This document shows, piece after piece, positions 37,592 to 49,309 of a stretch of 64,000 bases of DNA. Source of the stretch: Cenococcum geophilum 1.58 (taxonomy: Eukaryota; Ascomycota; Dothideomycetes; Gloniales; Gloniaceae); contig KV748241.1 of NCBI GenBank assembly GCA_001692895.1, positions 496,001 to 560,000 of the forward strand, written 5' to 3'. A model generated the notes under the pieces. It made no database searches. It was given only the letters and a program-made list of their open reading frames with translations, and was not told where the DNA came from. The position numbers and the translations under genes are program-made. Every line of letters begins with the position of its first letter. Within the stretch, counting starts at the first letter, position 1.

Positions 37592-39230
37592 TTGGCAACA
37601 GCAGCGAAACTAGCCCAAAACCACCTAATAAAGCAACCCGACATCGGAATCCTATTCCCCGTACTGAGAAACCCCATAAAACCACGGCGCCCCCATCTGC
37701 AAAGCATGGGGGACGACGGGGGATCGCAAGCTTCCCGCTGGAGCAACGAAAGTCGCGACGCGAGGGAGCCGACCTACGAACCAGGCGGGCAACAACGCGA
37801 AAAGGACAACCGCCAGCTTAACCAGTAATGGCAAAAATTAAAGGAAACACTTGGACAAATTAAAGATAATCTTACAAAAGAGGAGGAAGAAACCCCATAA
37901 TACTAGATACTTATTGCTGTTTAAGAGGTAATACGACGCGTTAAAGCTCTAGTAACGTGTCCGGCGCCTTAAATAACCTAAAAAAAGGAAACTAAGGCCC
38001 AACTTAACCAGATTAAAGCTAGTATCACAAAAATCTAAAGGGAAACGCGTAAAGGAGGACTACTAGGCCTAGGAGCCCCCCTGGTACAGGGCCAGACCTA
38101 GGTAGCTATCGCTACGTAGGCGGCCCGCATAGTAAACGCAGTCGCGACACTATAGAGAGCAATAGTACGCGTCCGGCTTAAGGAGCCCTAGGGCTATAAA
38201 CTAGGGGAGCTTCTTAAGACCATTTAGAAAATAATACTAAGCGTATATACTGTACGCACCCTTAATAGCGGGGATATTAATGTCTACGTCCCCTCCTAAA
38301 TAATAAAGGATTAAATCCTAAATAGACCAGACGCGCTAGGACTTAAGATATTAAGGAAAGACTACCTCCTAGAAGTACCTAGGGTCCCACTTAAGACCCT
38401 AATTAATAGCGGAAGGAACGCAGATAACCTAGAATTAATTTAATCCATTTATAAAGCTATAAAGCGCCTTATATCTAGAATAGCTATTAGCCGGATCTAA
38501 TAGCTATACGCCCCTAAAGCGTAGGCGAAACGCTAGGTAAACCCTAGTAGCGCCTAAAGAGAACCTAAGAAGACTAGAGGAACCCTTATAATTAGTGTCC
38601 TAACCTAAGCAATTTAGTAAAAGATTATAAAAAGTAGGATAGTTATTAAATCCCAGCTTTTTAAGACTAGGTTATTTAAAAATAGTATAATTATAAAGTA
38701 ATATTACTGATGTAATTAATAGGGATATACGTAAAGTGTATGCGGAAAGTAAATAAAATATAGATAATGCGTAGGACCTTATAACACCACAGATTGCCCT
38801 AACGAAAGGGTATCCTATATTAACTGTGGTAAAGCCTATAAAGTATAGTAAAGAAAGGAGTGTAAGACCTTCTAAAGCTACCTTAAGGGTATCTAAATAA
38901 AAAGGATGGCCCTTTTAACGCAGTTGCTCTATATATAAGAAGCTATAGAAATAACACACCTAACCCTAATACTAGGAAACTTTATAATCATCACTAATAA
39001 AAAAAGAGGATAGGAAATATTAGGGATTTAAGAACAACCATTTAAACGGGGGCTAGGTAAACTATCCTTTATTAATAAAGCAAGCAGAGATAGTTTATAA
39101 TTAAGGCTCTAGCTACGTACTAATAAAGTAATAATAGTTACTAGCGATAACGAAGAGGACTAAGACACTAATATAGAGGAACCTATACCCGCCCTAAATA
39201 AGTAAGTGTATAATTATCTAGTATAACTAC
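37592..39230 (+). pseudogene. LINE ORF1 (gag-like, zinc knuckles)
   Basis: The first 78 codons (37592-37828, starting MATAAKLAQNHLIKQPDIG) are open and GC-rich. The frame then meets TAA at 37827-37829 and continues (WQKLKETLGQIKDNLTKEEE) with numerous stops. At about 38695-38875 several C..C...G.....C repeats appear (for example CVGPYNTTDCPNE, INCGKA), although some Cys/His codons are changed. Such ORF1 proteins bind element RNA. The sharp change from un-mutated to mutated sequence near 37830 is unusual. Start choice is the first ATG in the open part; the true start could be further upstream. Confidence 0.6.
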
Positions 39231-39239
39231 GGAAATGCA

Positions 39240-42200
39240 AATTAAGGGGCGTGTCGCCCCTTCTTTAATAGTGTTACGCTGGCGAACTACTAGGTCCTTG
39301 CAGTCTAGGAGCCGGTATATAATAGGTGTACTAAATCAATATACTGCCTTAGGGGATTTACACTTATATATAACGCTCTCCCTATAATAAAGGTCTGCTT
39401 TATAATTAGCTAGGATATTAAAGCTACGCACTGGAAGCGCAGATAGTACAGCCCCTTTACTACAGCCCTTTAGGTGCGCCTAAAGGGGCTAGAGATAATA
39501 ATTATTAACGTTTATAACCTACGTAAAGACGGCCCTTAGATTAGGACATGGCCTAAGGTTAAAACGGCTATTAAGGAGGCTAAGGGAGAAATTATACTCT
39601 TAGGCGACTTTAATGCCTACTACCTAATATAGGGTGGAAAGTATATAGCCAGCGAAGAACAGGCGGAACGCCTGCTAGCCGAAACTAACGCTAAAGGTCT
39701 TATACTCGCTACACTAAGAGGAGAGCCTATATGGAAAAGAGGGGAATAGGAAAGCGTAATTGACCTTACGTTTATATCCCCAAATTTATATAGAAAAGTT
39801 AACTTCTATGGTATAGTTAAGGAATGGGCCCTTATAAGAGACTATATACCCATACGTATCTAAATTAATAACGCTAGCTGTCCGCTAGCGGAACGCCGGC
39901 GCCTCGCCCTTAAAAAACTAGACTTATAAGGCCTCCTCTAAAGTATCTAGGAGCTTAACTAGGCCATATTTAAAGACCCCCTTTAAGCCCTGCAAGAAGG
40001 GATTAAATAAGTACTTAAAGAATATTGCCCGCAAGTATAACCTAGCTAGTAGGCCCGCTAAAAATGGTCGCCATATACTATATAGCTCTACGCCAGCGCC
40101 CGCTAGGCGCGATGACAGTACTAGGACTATAATAACCCCTAGGACTTGCAAAGATACACAGCACTAAGTAATAAACTTTAGAAAGAAACTAGGAGAGTTA
40201 GTTATAATAACTAAAGGCGCTTTATCTAAGAACTTACTAAGGACTAGTTAAAACCCTATAATAAAGGTCTATGGGTTTTATTAAAATGGAGCAGAAAAGT
40301 AAGTATAGTAAAGGTGGACCCTTAGTTACTAGACCTTAGGAGGTCCATTAAGGACCCCTTTATAGATAATAATACTATAAAAGCGGATATCCTTATAGCA
40401 AAGTTTTTTCCTAAAACTAGTATAGTAGACCTTAGCGTTATTAAAATAGAGGCAACAATAGAACAAAGAGTACTTAATATTAGCCCTATTATTTTAAAAG
40501 AAGAAATTAATAGGCTAATAAAAAGCCTCCCGAATGGAAAAGCTCTAGGGCTAGATAGTATACTAAATAAGGTTCTTAAAGTAATTACTTTAGTAATTGC
40601 AGAGGACTTAGTAAAAGTAGCTAGCTACTATTTTACTAATGGAACAATACTAGAAAGCCTTAAAGAATCTATAACTATAGTCTTACGGAAGGAAGAAAAG
40701 AAAGACTACTCTTTCCTAAGTAGTTATAGACTAGTTGCCCTTAAAAACATACTAGCAAAAGTCCTAGAGAAGCATGTAGCTAATATTATATTAGAAGTAG
40801 CGGAAGAGTATAGATTACTCCCTTAAAACTAAATAGGTAGAAGGCGTAAGCGATCTATACTGTTAGCGGTAGGACTATTTAGCTCCTACGTATAGATAGC
40901 GTGGCGAACGCGCCGCAGGTATATGGTGTTAATGCTAAGCCTAAATATAATAGGAGCGTACAACTATATATCCTATAAAAGGCTCCTCTATATCTTAAAA
41001 AGAAAAGGCTTTCTAAAGTGGCTTATAGACTTTATATAAAGTTTCCTAATAGCACGTAAGACTTGTATTAAGTTTATAGAATATAAAAGTAATTAGATCT
41101 AGATATAGACAGGTATCTTTTAAGGGTCTCCCTTATTACCAATTTTATTTCTCTTCTTTATATTAGAATTCTTAGAGAAATTCTAAAGCCCTAATAGCGG
41201 CACGCTAGGGTTTGGCTTTATAGACGATACGAACCTTATTACTTAGGGGGACTCTATAGCTAAGAACTATCGACGACTAGAGGCCGCCTATAATTGCTAC
41301 GTTATATAAGCAAACCGATACGGCGCGGCGTTTGCCCCTAAAAAGTACTAGATTATGCACTTTATAAGGCGACGGCGCTACGCCGTAGCAGACTTTGCGT
41401 CTACCGTGCGTATCACCGGCTGCGAGACAGCTCTTAAGAAAACTAGTATGCAAATCCTAGGGATCTAGGTGGACCCTAAGCTTTAGTGGAAAGAATAGAT
41501 TAAGAAGGCGGCAACTAAAGGCTTAGTAGCCTTTAAAGCGATGTTAAGGATTACTACATCTATATAGGGCCCATTAATGCGCCGCTTGCGCCTCCTATAC
41601 ACGGCCACCGTTTAACTAGCGATGCTGTATAGCGCCCAAGTGTGGGGAGTATAAGACGACGGCGGAACGCCAACTAAAAGCTTACTTAAACCTCTATAGA
41701 AAATCCAAAACTAGTGCCTCTGTAGGGTTATAGGGGTATACCAGCAAATACTAATAGCTACAATAGAGAAGGAAGCGGCTATCCTTTTAATCCAACTCTA
41801 TATTAAAACGACAGCCCTCTAAAGAGCCGCTAAAATAGCTTTAGATAAGGTAGAAAAGGAATTAGTAGAGGTACTTAAGGGTATCTAGAAAATACTAAGG
41901 AAAAGCTAGCGGAAAATAAGACGGCTATTAGTACTACTAGAAGTGCTTAGGGACTGCGTAAAGGACTATAAGAATAAAATATAGGGGTTCCTTATATACT
42001 AGAAGGACTATATAAAATAGGAAGTAGTAATAAACCCCCGTAGGCGTAGCTAGTAAAACGCTGGCAGAGCGTAGATAGAACGCTGCTACTGTATAGGAGG
42101 TCACTAGCACTACTGGCGGGAAACCACCCTTATCGCGAAATAGGCAGACCTAGAATGGCGCCAACGGTAGCAATTAAAGGCCAAAAATCGCACAGAAACC

Positions 42201-42540
42201 ACGTGGAAGACCCCATAGGGGAAACCTATAATTCTATTATATAAAAATCTAACAAAAGCAGAGGCTATAGCACTATTTCTCCTTTATATAGAGGTAATAG
42301 GGCTTAATGCATGGCTTATATCTATTAAAGTACCAGAAATTCTCCTATAGTGTAAATATGGTTGGATAAGGCAAACAGTACACTATATATTATTTTAGTG
42401 CCCACAATACCAAAGGGCAGACTTTATAGCATAATGCGCTTTTAAACGCCTCTAAGATATATTAAGCAATAAAAGAAGTGCCTAAGCTGCTGCAAAATGG
42501 TTAATATAATTAGGTGCCTTAACTTAGTTCTAGGCTAACA
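39240..42540 (+). pseudogene. LINE ORF2 (endonuclease and reverse transcriptase)
   Basis: Endonuclease (AP type) is at about 39250-39890, with LGDFNAYYLI.GG near 39600-39635, the conserved GDFN motif. RT spans about 40480-41480: SLPNGKALGLDSILNKVL near 40527-40580, GAYNY near 40953-40967 (catalytic Asp changed), QGSPL-like stretch near 41125, and the catalytic box GFIDDTNLI near 41213-41240 (usual FVDD). The C-terminus near 42375-42420 reads HYILF.CPQY, a CCHC-like motif that ends many Tad-group ORF2 proteins. Frame shifts and stops occur throughout. In live relatives this protein nicks target DNA and reverse-transcribes the RNA in place. Confidence 0.75.
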
Positions 42541-42714
42541 TGCGGATCGTTGGTACCCCCCAACGAAAATTTTGACCCGACTTTATGATTAATAAGCCGA
42601 TTAATTAACACAAAGCTTTAATTTAGAGCCTTATTGTATAGAGCCTAATTAACATATACTAGTAGATATGGATTTGTTTCGTAAATCCTATACCCCCGTC
42701 GTGCTTTGCAGTAG

Positions 42715-44535
42715 GGGGTAAGCTTTAGGTAGAGCCTTATGTAGAGCTTTAATAGAGCCTTATATAGACCTTTAGTAGAGCCTCGTGCAGAGCTTTAGTA
42801 GAGCCTCGTGCGGAGCTTTGTATAGAGCCTTGCGTAAAGCTACGTGTAGACGTACAGCCGTTTATTCTGGCGATTAATTGCAGAGATATTTATAGAGACG
42901 ATTGTATAGGCAATTATATGGGCGTTTAATTAATCGTTTGTACGGGCGTTTATATAGGCAATTAATAGATTAATTGACTAATTATATGGGCGTTTATATG
43001 GGCGATCGTGCAGACGTTCGTAGAGCCGTTTATAGAGCCGTTTGTGTAGACGATTATAGAGCCTTCCTAGTATATCAGTGCTGTATGTTAGTAGAGATTT
43101 AGAGCTCCGTATTAAGCTTTAAGTAGAGTTTTGGGTAGAGCTTCGAGCTCAAGGGGGAGACCCCCTTGGACCCCCCCTGCGCACTGCGTGCTCCATTTAC
43201 TGCGTGGGCAGAGCTCTTGCAGAGGCTTTAGTAAAGCGTTTGGTAGAGCTTTTGCAGAGCTTCGTGCAGATCTTTGGTGCAGCTTCGTGCAGAGCTTTGG
43301 TGGAGCTTCGTGCAGAGCTTTGGTAGAGCGTCGTGTAGAGCTTCGGTAGAGCTTTGTGCAGAGCTTTGGTAGAGCTTCGTGTAGAGCTTCGGTAGAGTTT
43401 CGTGCAGAGCTTCGGTAGAGCTTCGTGTAGAGCTTCGGTAGAGTTTCGTGCAGAGCTTCGGTAGAGCTTCGTGTAGAGCTTCGGTAGAGCTTCGTGTAGA
43501 GCTTCGGTAGAGCTTCGTGTAGAGCTTCGGTAGAGCTTTGTGTAGAGCTTTGGTGGAGCTTTGTATAGAGCCTTGTGCAGAGCTACATGCAGGCGTTCGC
43601 ACGGGCGATTAACTGCAGAGACGTTTGTAGAGACGATTGTACAGGAAATTGCATGGACGTTTAATTAATCGATTGTATGGGTGTTTGATTAATTAATTAA
43701 TTGTATAGGCGTTCGTACAGGCGATTGTGCAGACATTCGTAGAGCCGTTTGTAGAGCCGTTTGTGTAGACGATTATAGAGCCTTCCTAGTATATCAGTGC
43801 TGCGTGTTAGTAGAGCTTTAGAGTTCCGTATTAAGCTTCAAGTAGAGCTTCGAGTAGAGCTTTAAGCTCAAGGGGGAGACCCCCTTGGACCCCCCCTGCG
43901 CACTGCGTGCTCCATTTACTGCGTGGGCAGAGCTCTTGCAGAGGCTTTAGTAAAGCGTTTGGTAGAGCTTTTGCAGAGCTTCGTGTAGAGCTTCGTGTAA
44001 AGCTTCGTATAGATCTTCTATAGAGCTACATGCAGGCGTACAGACGTTCGTACGGGCGATCAATTGTAGAGACGTTTGTAGAGACGATCGCATGGGAAGT
44101 TGTATGGACGTTCGTACGAGCGATCGTGTAGACGTTTGTAGAGCCNTTCGTAAAGCCGTTCGTGGAGCCGTTCGTAGAGCCGTTCGTAGAGACGATTGTA
44201 CGGCGATTGACCGTATGGGCAGATTGCAGAACCTTCCTAGTATATTAGTGCTGCGTGTTAGTAGAGCTTTGGAGCTCCGTATAGGGCTTTAAGTAAAGCT
44301 TTAAGCAGGGCTTCGAGCAGAGCTTTAAGGGGGAGACCCTCTTGGACCCTACTGCGCACTGTGTGCTCTATTTACTGAGTGGCCAGTACACTGGGTGGGC
44401 AGAGGTGCTGTAAAGCCTTTGGTAGAGCTTTTGGTAGAGCTTTTGAAGAGCTTTGTACGGAGCTTCGTGCAGAGGTTTTGCAGGGCCTTAGTAGAGCTCA
44501 GTGCAGAGCTTTTCTAGAGCTTTGGTAGAACTCAA
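42715..44535. repeat. Minisatellite on an AGAGCTTCGTG-type unit with higher-order copies
   Basis: Tandem 11- and 12-bp units alternate (for example GTAGAGCTTCG and GTGTAGAGCTTCG, 23-bp dimers at 43330-43560). Superimposed are larger repeats sharing ACGATTATAGAGCCTTCC, a long run GAGACCCCCTTGGACC and CTGCGCACTGCGTGCTCCAT. Copies of this larger module start near 43020, 43738 and 44125. An ORF on the minus strand (43602-43228) is only the repeat read through: three frames of a 23-bp period give a 23-residue cycle. One N at 44146. The array is less RIP-mutated than its flanks. Confidence 0.85.
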
Positions 44536-44537
44536 GG

Positions 44538-44692
44538 TTTTGAAGTTCGTCACGTGGATTCTGCCGTAACTTACCGCGCGCGCTTTTTTTCTAACCAATT
44601 AGAAGCCAGCTTTCTAACCAATCAGAAGCTAGCTTGGCGGGGTTTGAAATCCAGGACCCGAATATAATAGACCACTCGTACCTCGGGTCAAT
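44538..44692 (+). promoter_or_regulatory. Inverted second copy of the HNH upstream block
   Basis: Matches 1797-1929 in inverse orientation, from TTTTGA.GTTCGTCACGTGG to CCACTCGTACCTCGGGTCAAT. It keeps CACGTG (44551-44556) and a CCAAT box (44595-44599), and has a second CCAAT (44618-44622) from a short tandem duplication around TTTCTAACCAAT. The HNH coding sequence does not follow it; instead a GC-rich segment and then the SNF2-like ORF follow on the same strand. Confidence 0.75.
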
Positions 44693-45049
44693 AAAGGCAA
44701 TAGATATAGAAGATATAAGTAGATACCAGCTATTTTAAAGCTTAGAGGACTGGTAAAAATAAAGGTAAAAGGATAAAGGAAGAAGGGGCAGTGTAAGAAG
44801 AAGGGGTAGTGTGAGATTGTCCGCGAAGCGCGGTTAGTTGGCTTAATAGGCAGACTTTCAGCCAGGTAGAAGGCGAGTCACTAGCGCCCTGACATCGGAA
44901 CGCTGTTGTCTCTCTAGCGCGGCTCGCGATCGGGTTTTCTCTTAGATAGAGTTTTTCCTATAGAAGGTATTAGCCTGCGTGGACCCATTAGGGGGACCGG
45001 GACGGGCGGTAAATTGAATTTATTATTATTATTATTATTAATTTCGGCT
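44693..45049. other. Un-mutated GC-rich segment with a TTA microsatellite
   Basis: No convincing ORF. It contains CCGCGAAGCGCGG (a hairpin near 44821-44833), CTAGCGCGGCTCGCGATCGG and a TTA repeat (45020-45040). Little RIP, in contrast to the sequence that follows. Could be 5' leader sequence of the downstream SNF2-like unit, or the end of a non-LTR element; not resolved. Confidence 0.45.
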
Positions 45050-46420
45050 CTTAATGTAAACACTAGAGTATTAGTTAAAAATGGATTATAGAGAAACGCC
45101 GTAATATTAGGAAAGAGTAGACTACTTTTATTAATTTAAGAGTCGGATAATGTAGAGACGGGAGAGTTAGAAAGTATAGGCAAAGAGTTATCTTAATATT
45201 GCAGTAAATCGGTGGAATTAACTGCATTAAGGATATTATCTATATTAGTAGAGTCTACTAGTACTATTTAGATGTTTAGACTAGCATTAGAAGCGGACAT
45301 TAAGTTTAACCTAGCATAATTTAAATTCCAGCCGTTTACCATACTTAATCCGGATAAAACTCCACTTATAAAAATCCCAATCCACTATGCCCTTAATAAT
45401 CGCATGCGGCAGAAGATAGAAGATGGTTTAATTAAGCAATCTAAAATTGCTCTATTTATGTTAAGTTTTAATACCTTTAAAGAGGCACTTTAATTATTAT
45501 TAAAAACGGAGCCATTCTATGCCCGTAGGTGTATATATTTATTCCCCCTAAGCCGGGACCGGATAGAATGTAATAATAATCTAGCTGCTGCTGCTAATTT
45601 ATTTATGCTATATCCAGGCACTAAACCTTAGATTATACTCGACGATCTATTACGTTAACGCCTGCGTAAGCTATACCCTAGTCTATATTACACTATATAT
45701 ACTAACAGCTAATAAACACTCTTAGGCGCTTAATTTTAGGAAGATAGTAAATCTATTACGTATAGTAGAGGGTTATAAAATACTAATACTCCTAGTACCC
45801 CACTCCCTAGTAAGCTAGCACCGCATTCTTACGCTTTAGGCTATATCCTATATTAAATAGTATATAACAGTAACTAATAGGTGCTTATAGATCTATAGAC
45901 TAATAATAATAGCAGCCTAACCGCGCCTAGCGGAGGGCCGTAAGACACCAATACTCCTAATACCCTACTTCCCAGTAGTTAGCACCGCATTCTTTTACTT
46001 TAGGCTATATCTTGTATTAAATAGTATATAGCAGTAACTAATAGGTGCTTGTAGATCCGCAGACCAACGATAGTAGTAGCCCTACTACTCCTGTTAAAAG
46101 GTTATAAGATACCAGTCCTAGTGAGAGTCTACCTAAGGATACCCCCCCTTCGCCTTCCGGTAAGCTAACATATATATTATATATAAGATTATATATAAAG
46201 GAAGCTAATACACATTATAGGGCCACTATTCCCTAAGGCGGCTAGCACTACTTTGCCTATCAAGCGCTCGGCGACTAATAGCATTACCCTAAGTAGCCTA
46301 GCTAAAAGGCACCAGTCTACCCTACGTACGCCGCATATACTAGAGGTCCTAGATAAAGTTAGAAAATAGGATTTAACTAAAATAAGAACGCTAGAGAAGG
46401 TGCCGTAGATATAGATAAAG
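45050..46420 (+). pseudogene. N-terminal part of the SNF2-like ORF, interrupted by hAT-1
   Basis: Plus-strand reading with scattered TAA/TAG. An ATG at 45272 opens MFRLALEADIKFNLA, followed by a long readable stretch with ALNNRMRQKIEDGLIKQ (about 45388-45440) and AAAANLFMLYPGTKP (about 45585-45630). I do not recognise this N-terminal part. A roughly 128-bp direct repeat (45776-45904 and 45947-46074) encodes a repeated peptide around LGYIL. The frame near 46320-46420 reads through ILEVLDKVRK and continues exactly across the hAT-1 target duplication into 53904, which ties the two halves together. Confidence 0.5.
45776..46074 (+). repeat. Direct repeat, two copies of about 128 bp
   Basis: Copies at about 45776-45904 and 45947-46074 share CACCGCATTCTT, CTTTAGGCTATATC, TATTAAATAGTATATA and CAGTAACTAATAGGTGCTT. 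Lies inside the readable frame of the SNF2-like ORF, so it may have been an internal protein repeat. Confidence 0.7.
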
Positions 46421-46829
46421 TAGTAATCTTTTTAAACTAGAGCTAATGTGGAGCTCTAGGATAGACTAAGGCTTAGCTTAGAGTGGATCTAAGTGATTTA
46501 ATTGGTGGATGGAGTGGATCTAAGGTAGTGGAGCTCTTGGAGCTTTAAACCCTATACCTAATTAGGAGGGAGGAAAGGATATTATATTATTAATGCGTAG
46601 GATTAGCCAATTAGGGGCTTGTATAATAGCTTAGTATTCTTAATAGCTAGTATTAGCCACCTAATCTAAAACCCCTAGGCACACCTTAGCCCCTACCGCC
46701 GCTATTGTCGCCCTTTTTACCTCCCTCCCTTAGTATTACCACTTGTCCTTTTGGTGTTATTTCTTACTAACTAATATTCCTTACTAACCAATATAGAACG
46801 ATTCTTCCCTATCTATATACCTGCCTTAG

Positions 46830-48026
46830 ATAATATTCTTATTACTCCTAAAGAAATTAACCTAAACGGAACTGACGCGTTAAGGAAGGTAGAGGAATTT
46901 AAGCTAAACGGCAAGTAATATATTTAGTGTCACGCCCTAATAAAGGACCCTAAAAATACTAAAATGTAAACGTCACCGATATAGCAATAGGGGGAGGATA
47001 TTTAAGAGAAGGACGGTAATAGGAAGGACCAGTACTACTACTGCTATCTTTATAAGCGATTAAAACGTTAATAGGAGCTTATAATTGTCTTAACTAGAAG
47101 AACTACTGCCCTAGATTACCTCTATAATGATTATAATATAAATAAAACTATAGGTAAGCTTAATTAAGAAGGTCCTTAATCCTTAAACCAACCGATAATT
47201 GTATAATATCCGCACGAAAGGTCGCTCGATTTAAATCGCAATTTCTAAATCTTTAAGGACTTGCTTATTTAATAGATTGTCTACTGCTATATTGCCTTCT
47301 TTTAATTTAAGAATATCTACTTCTGTTAGCTTCTGAACTTCCTATATTCTAGCCTTAATAAATTTTTACTAAAGATAGGTAATATAATTCGCGGCTGGGT
47401 TACTAACGCCTTTATAAATAGGAAGTATCGGTTAAGGATAGAGCTGCACGACGCCCTTAGCGCTATATTAATATCCTTTAATCTTTAGACGTCACCAAAC
47501 GCCTACGCGATTCTTGGTGTTATTGCCCACTTTGTTAATAAGTAGGGGAGGCGGCGGAATGTAGTTTTAGGGCTTTGCGAGGTTATTAGTAAACATACTA
47601 GTAAGAATATAGCGGCTGTTCTGCTTAAGGTGTTTAAGGACAATAAAATTAATAGTAATATTGGATATTTTATAGCTAATAACGCGGACTTAAACGACAC
47701 CTATATAGATGCAATCCTTTAAGCCTTATATCTAAATATATCGCCAAAGAAATAAAAGGCCCGTTGTCTTCGCTACTTCGGCTATATTGTTAACCTCTGC
47801 GCATAGGCTTTTATTATAGGGAAGGATATAAAGAAGGTCTATAAGGAGCTGGTAACTACCTATCGCGAAATAGATTTTAAGAAGGTAGATAAGCCTTAGA
47901 AGAAGCGCGGGGCGGTTAGATTAATGCATAACCTTATCTAATATATTTAAAACAGCCCTTAGTGTTGCGGCTTCTTTAGAAGGATTAAGATAGGTAGTTT
48001 GTTAGCAGAATTTAATGGCTTAGAGG
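46830..48026 (+). pseudogene. hAT-1 transposase, N-terminal half
   Basis: Readable frame with stops. The strongest part (about 47497-47840) contains ASPNAYAILGVIAHFVNK, NVVLGLCEVISKHTSKNIAA, then NIGYFIANNADLNDTYIDAI and NLCA.AFIIGKD, the core of fungal Restless-like hAT transposases around the second catalytic Asp. A zinc-finger-like start was not clear. Near 48000-48026 the frame reads LLAEFNGLEVL, which in relatives precedes the TRWNS motif. That motif is missing because the insert begins here. RIP stops throughout. Confidence 0.8.
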
Positions 48027-48220
48027 TACTGTCTCTTACAAAAGATTGGGAACTCGCTTAAAGCGACGACGTCGCGCATCTACCCCCACCATTAAAACAA
48101 TATACCCCCTATAGCCCTACCAATATGGCTCCAATTTATATAAATAAAACCTCATTTTATAGCCTTAAAGTAGAGTTATAAAATAAGCCCTTATTTATAT
48201 AACTTGGAGCCAAATTGGTA
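48027..48220. repeat. Left arm of the inverted repeat bounding the hAT-1 insert
   Basis: About 194 bp starting ACTGTCTCTTACAAAAGATT and including GCGACGACGTCGCGC. It ends in a hairpin in which CCAATATGGCTCCAA pairs with TTGGAGCCAAATTGG. It is repeated inverted at 51944-52137. Confidence 0.85.
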
Positions 48221-48718
48221 GAGCTATAGGGGGTGCTCGTTTTTAGGGGGAGGGGGGCTAGATTAGTCAGCGCAGAGCTTTAATTTAAGTTTTACGGCCA
48301 CCCCCTATAGCCCCACTAATATAGCTCTATATTTAATAAATAAAGACCTATTTTATAGCCCTAGAATAGAGCTATAAAATAGGCCTCTATATATAAAAAT
48401 TGGATTAATATTAGTGGAAATATATAGGGTGGATTGTTTTAGTAAGAGGGTAATATATTGCTGCGGCTTGGCGATTTATACTAATATTTCCAAAACGGCA
48501 GTATAACCCCCTATAGCCCTATTAATACAGCTTTATATTTTATAAATAGAGGCCCATTTTATAGCTCTATTCTAGGGCTATAAAATAGGTCTTTATTTAT
48601 TAAATATAGAGCTATATTAGTGGGGCTATAGGGGGTAGCCGTAAAACTTAAATTAAAGCTCTGCGCTAACTAATCTAGCCCCCCTCCCCCTAAAAACGAG
48701 CACCCCCTATAGCTCTAC
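48218..48718. repeat. Foldback cluster with CCCCCTATAG-type ends
   Basis: Arms at about 48218-48402 and 48543-48718 pair over roughly 175 bp and include AGGGGGAGGGGGGCTAGATT and its complement. Within each arm a smaller hairpin begins CCCCCTATAGCCC, the same terminal motif as in the outer 48027/51944 repeat. This looks like several related MITE-like units nested or recombined. No ORF. Confidence 0.75.
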
Positions 48719-48784
48719 ATCGGGAAAATATTCGCAGGATGAGATTCAAGTAGACTTTGGTTTTCGCGTTTCGCGTAATTGACA

Positions 48785-49180
48785 TACAATTTAACCAACT
48801 TAACACGCAATTGACCAACTTAACACGCAATTAACCAACTTAATATACAATTTAACTAACTTAACACGCAGTTGACCTACTTAATATATAATTTAACTAA
48901 CTTAACACGCAGTTAACCTACTTAACATGCAATTTAATTAACTTAACACGTAGTTAACCTACTTAATATGTAATTTAACTAACTTAATACGCAGTTAACC
49001 TACTTAATATGCAATTTAACTAACTTAACACGCAGTTAACCTACTTAATATGCAATTTAACTAACTTAATACGCAGTTAACCTACTTAATATACAATTTA
49101 ATTAACTTAATACGCAATTAACCTACTTAATATATAATTTAACTAACTTAATATGTAGTTAACCTACTTAACAACTTTAA
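48785..49180. repeat. 22-bp minisatellite (ACTTAACACGCAATTGACCA type)
   Basis: About 18 tandem copies of a 22-bp unit. Later copies show C-to-T changes (CACGCA to TATGCA or TATATA), so this array is partly RIP-mutated while the neighbouring GC-rich arrays are not. Confidence 0.88.
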
Positions 49181-49309
49181 AAGCTAACTGTATATTTCTT
49201 AACGTGCGATTAAGGTAAAGTTATATACTATATATTTAACTATTATATATAATCCTATANAATCTTATANAATCTNATACAATCTCATACAATCTTATAG
49301 TCTTATTAC

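Larger units (their letters stand above)
37560..42590 (+). mobile_element. Tad-like LINE (non-LTR retrotransposon), RIP-degraded after the first 270 bp
   Basis: Two consecutive readable regions: ORF1 with zinc knuckles, then ORF2 with an endonuclease, reverse transcriptase and C-terminal Cys/His motif. There are no LTRs. This is the layout of the Tad1/I group in fungi. The 5' end is placed where GC-rich, un-mutated sequence starts (about 37560); the 3' end is near the CCAACGAAAATTTTGACCCG segment (42560-42590). No poly-A or target duplication was recognised. Confidence 0.7.

Noticed and set aside
43228-43602. 124-codon minus-strand ORF
   Set aside because: Read-through of 23-bp satellite dimers.
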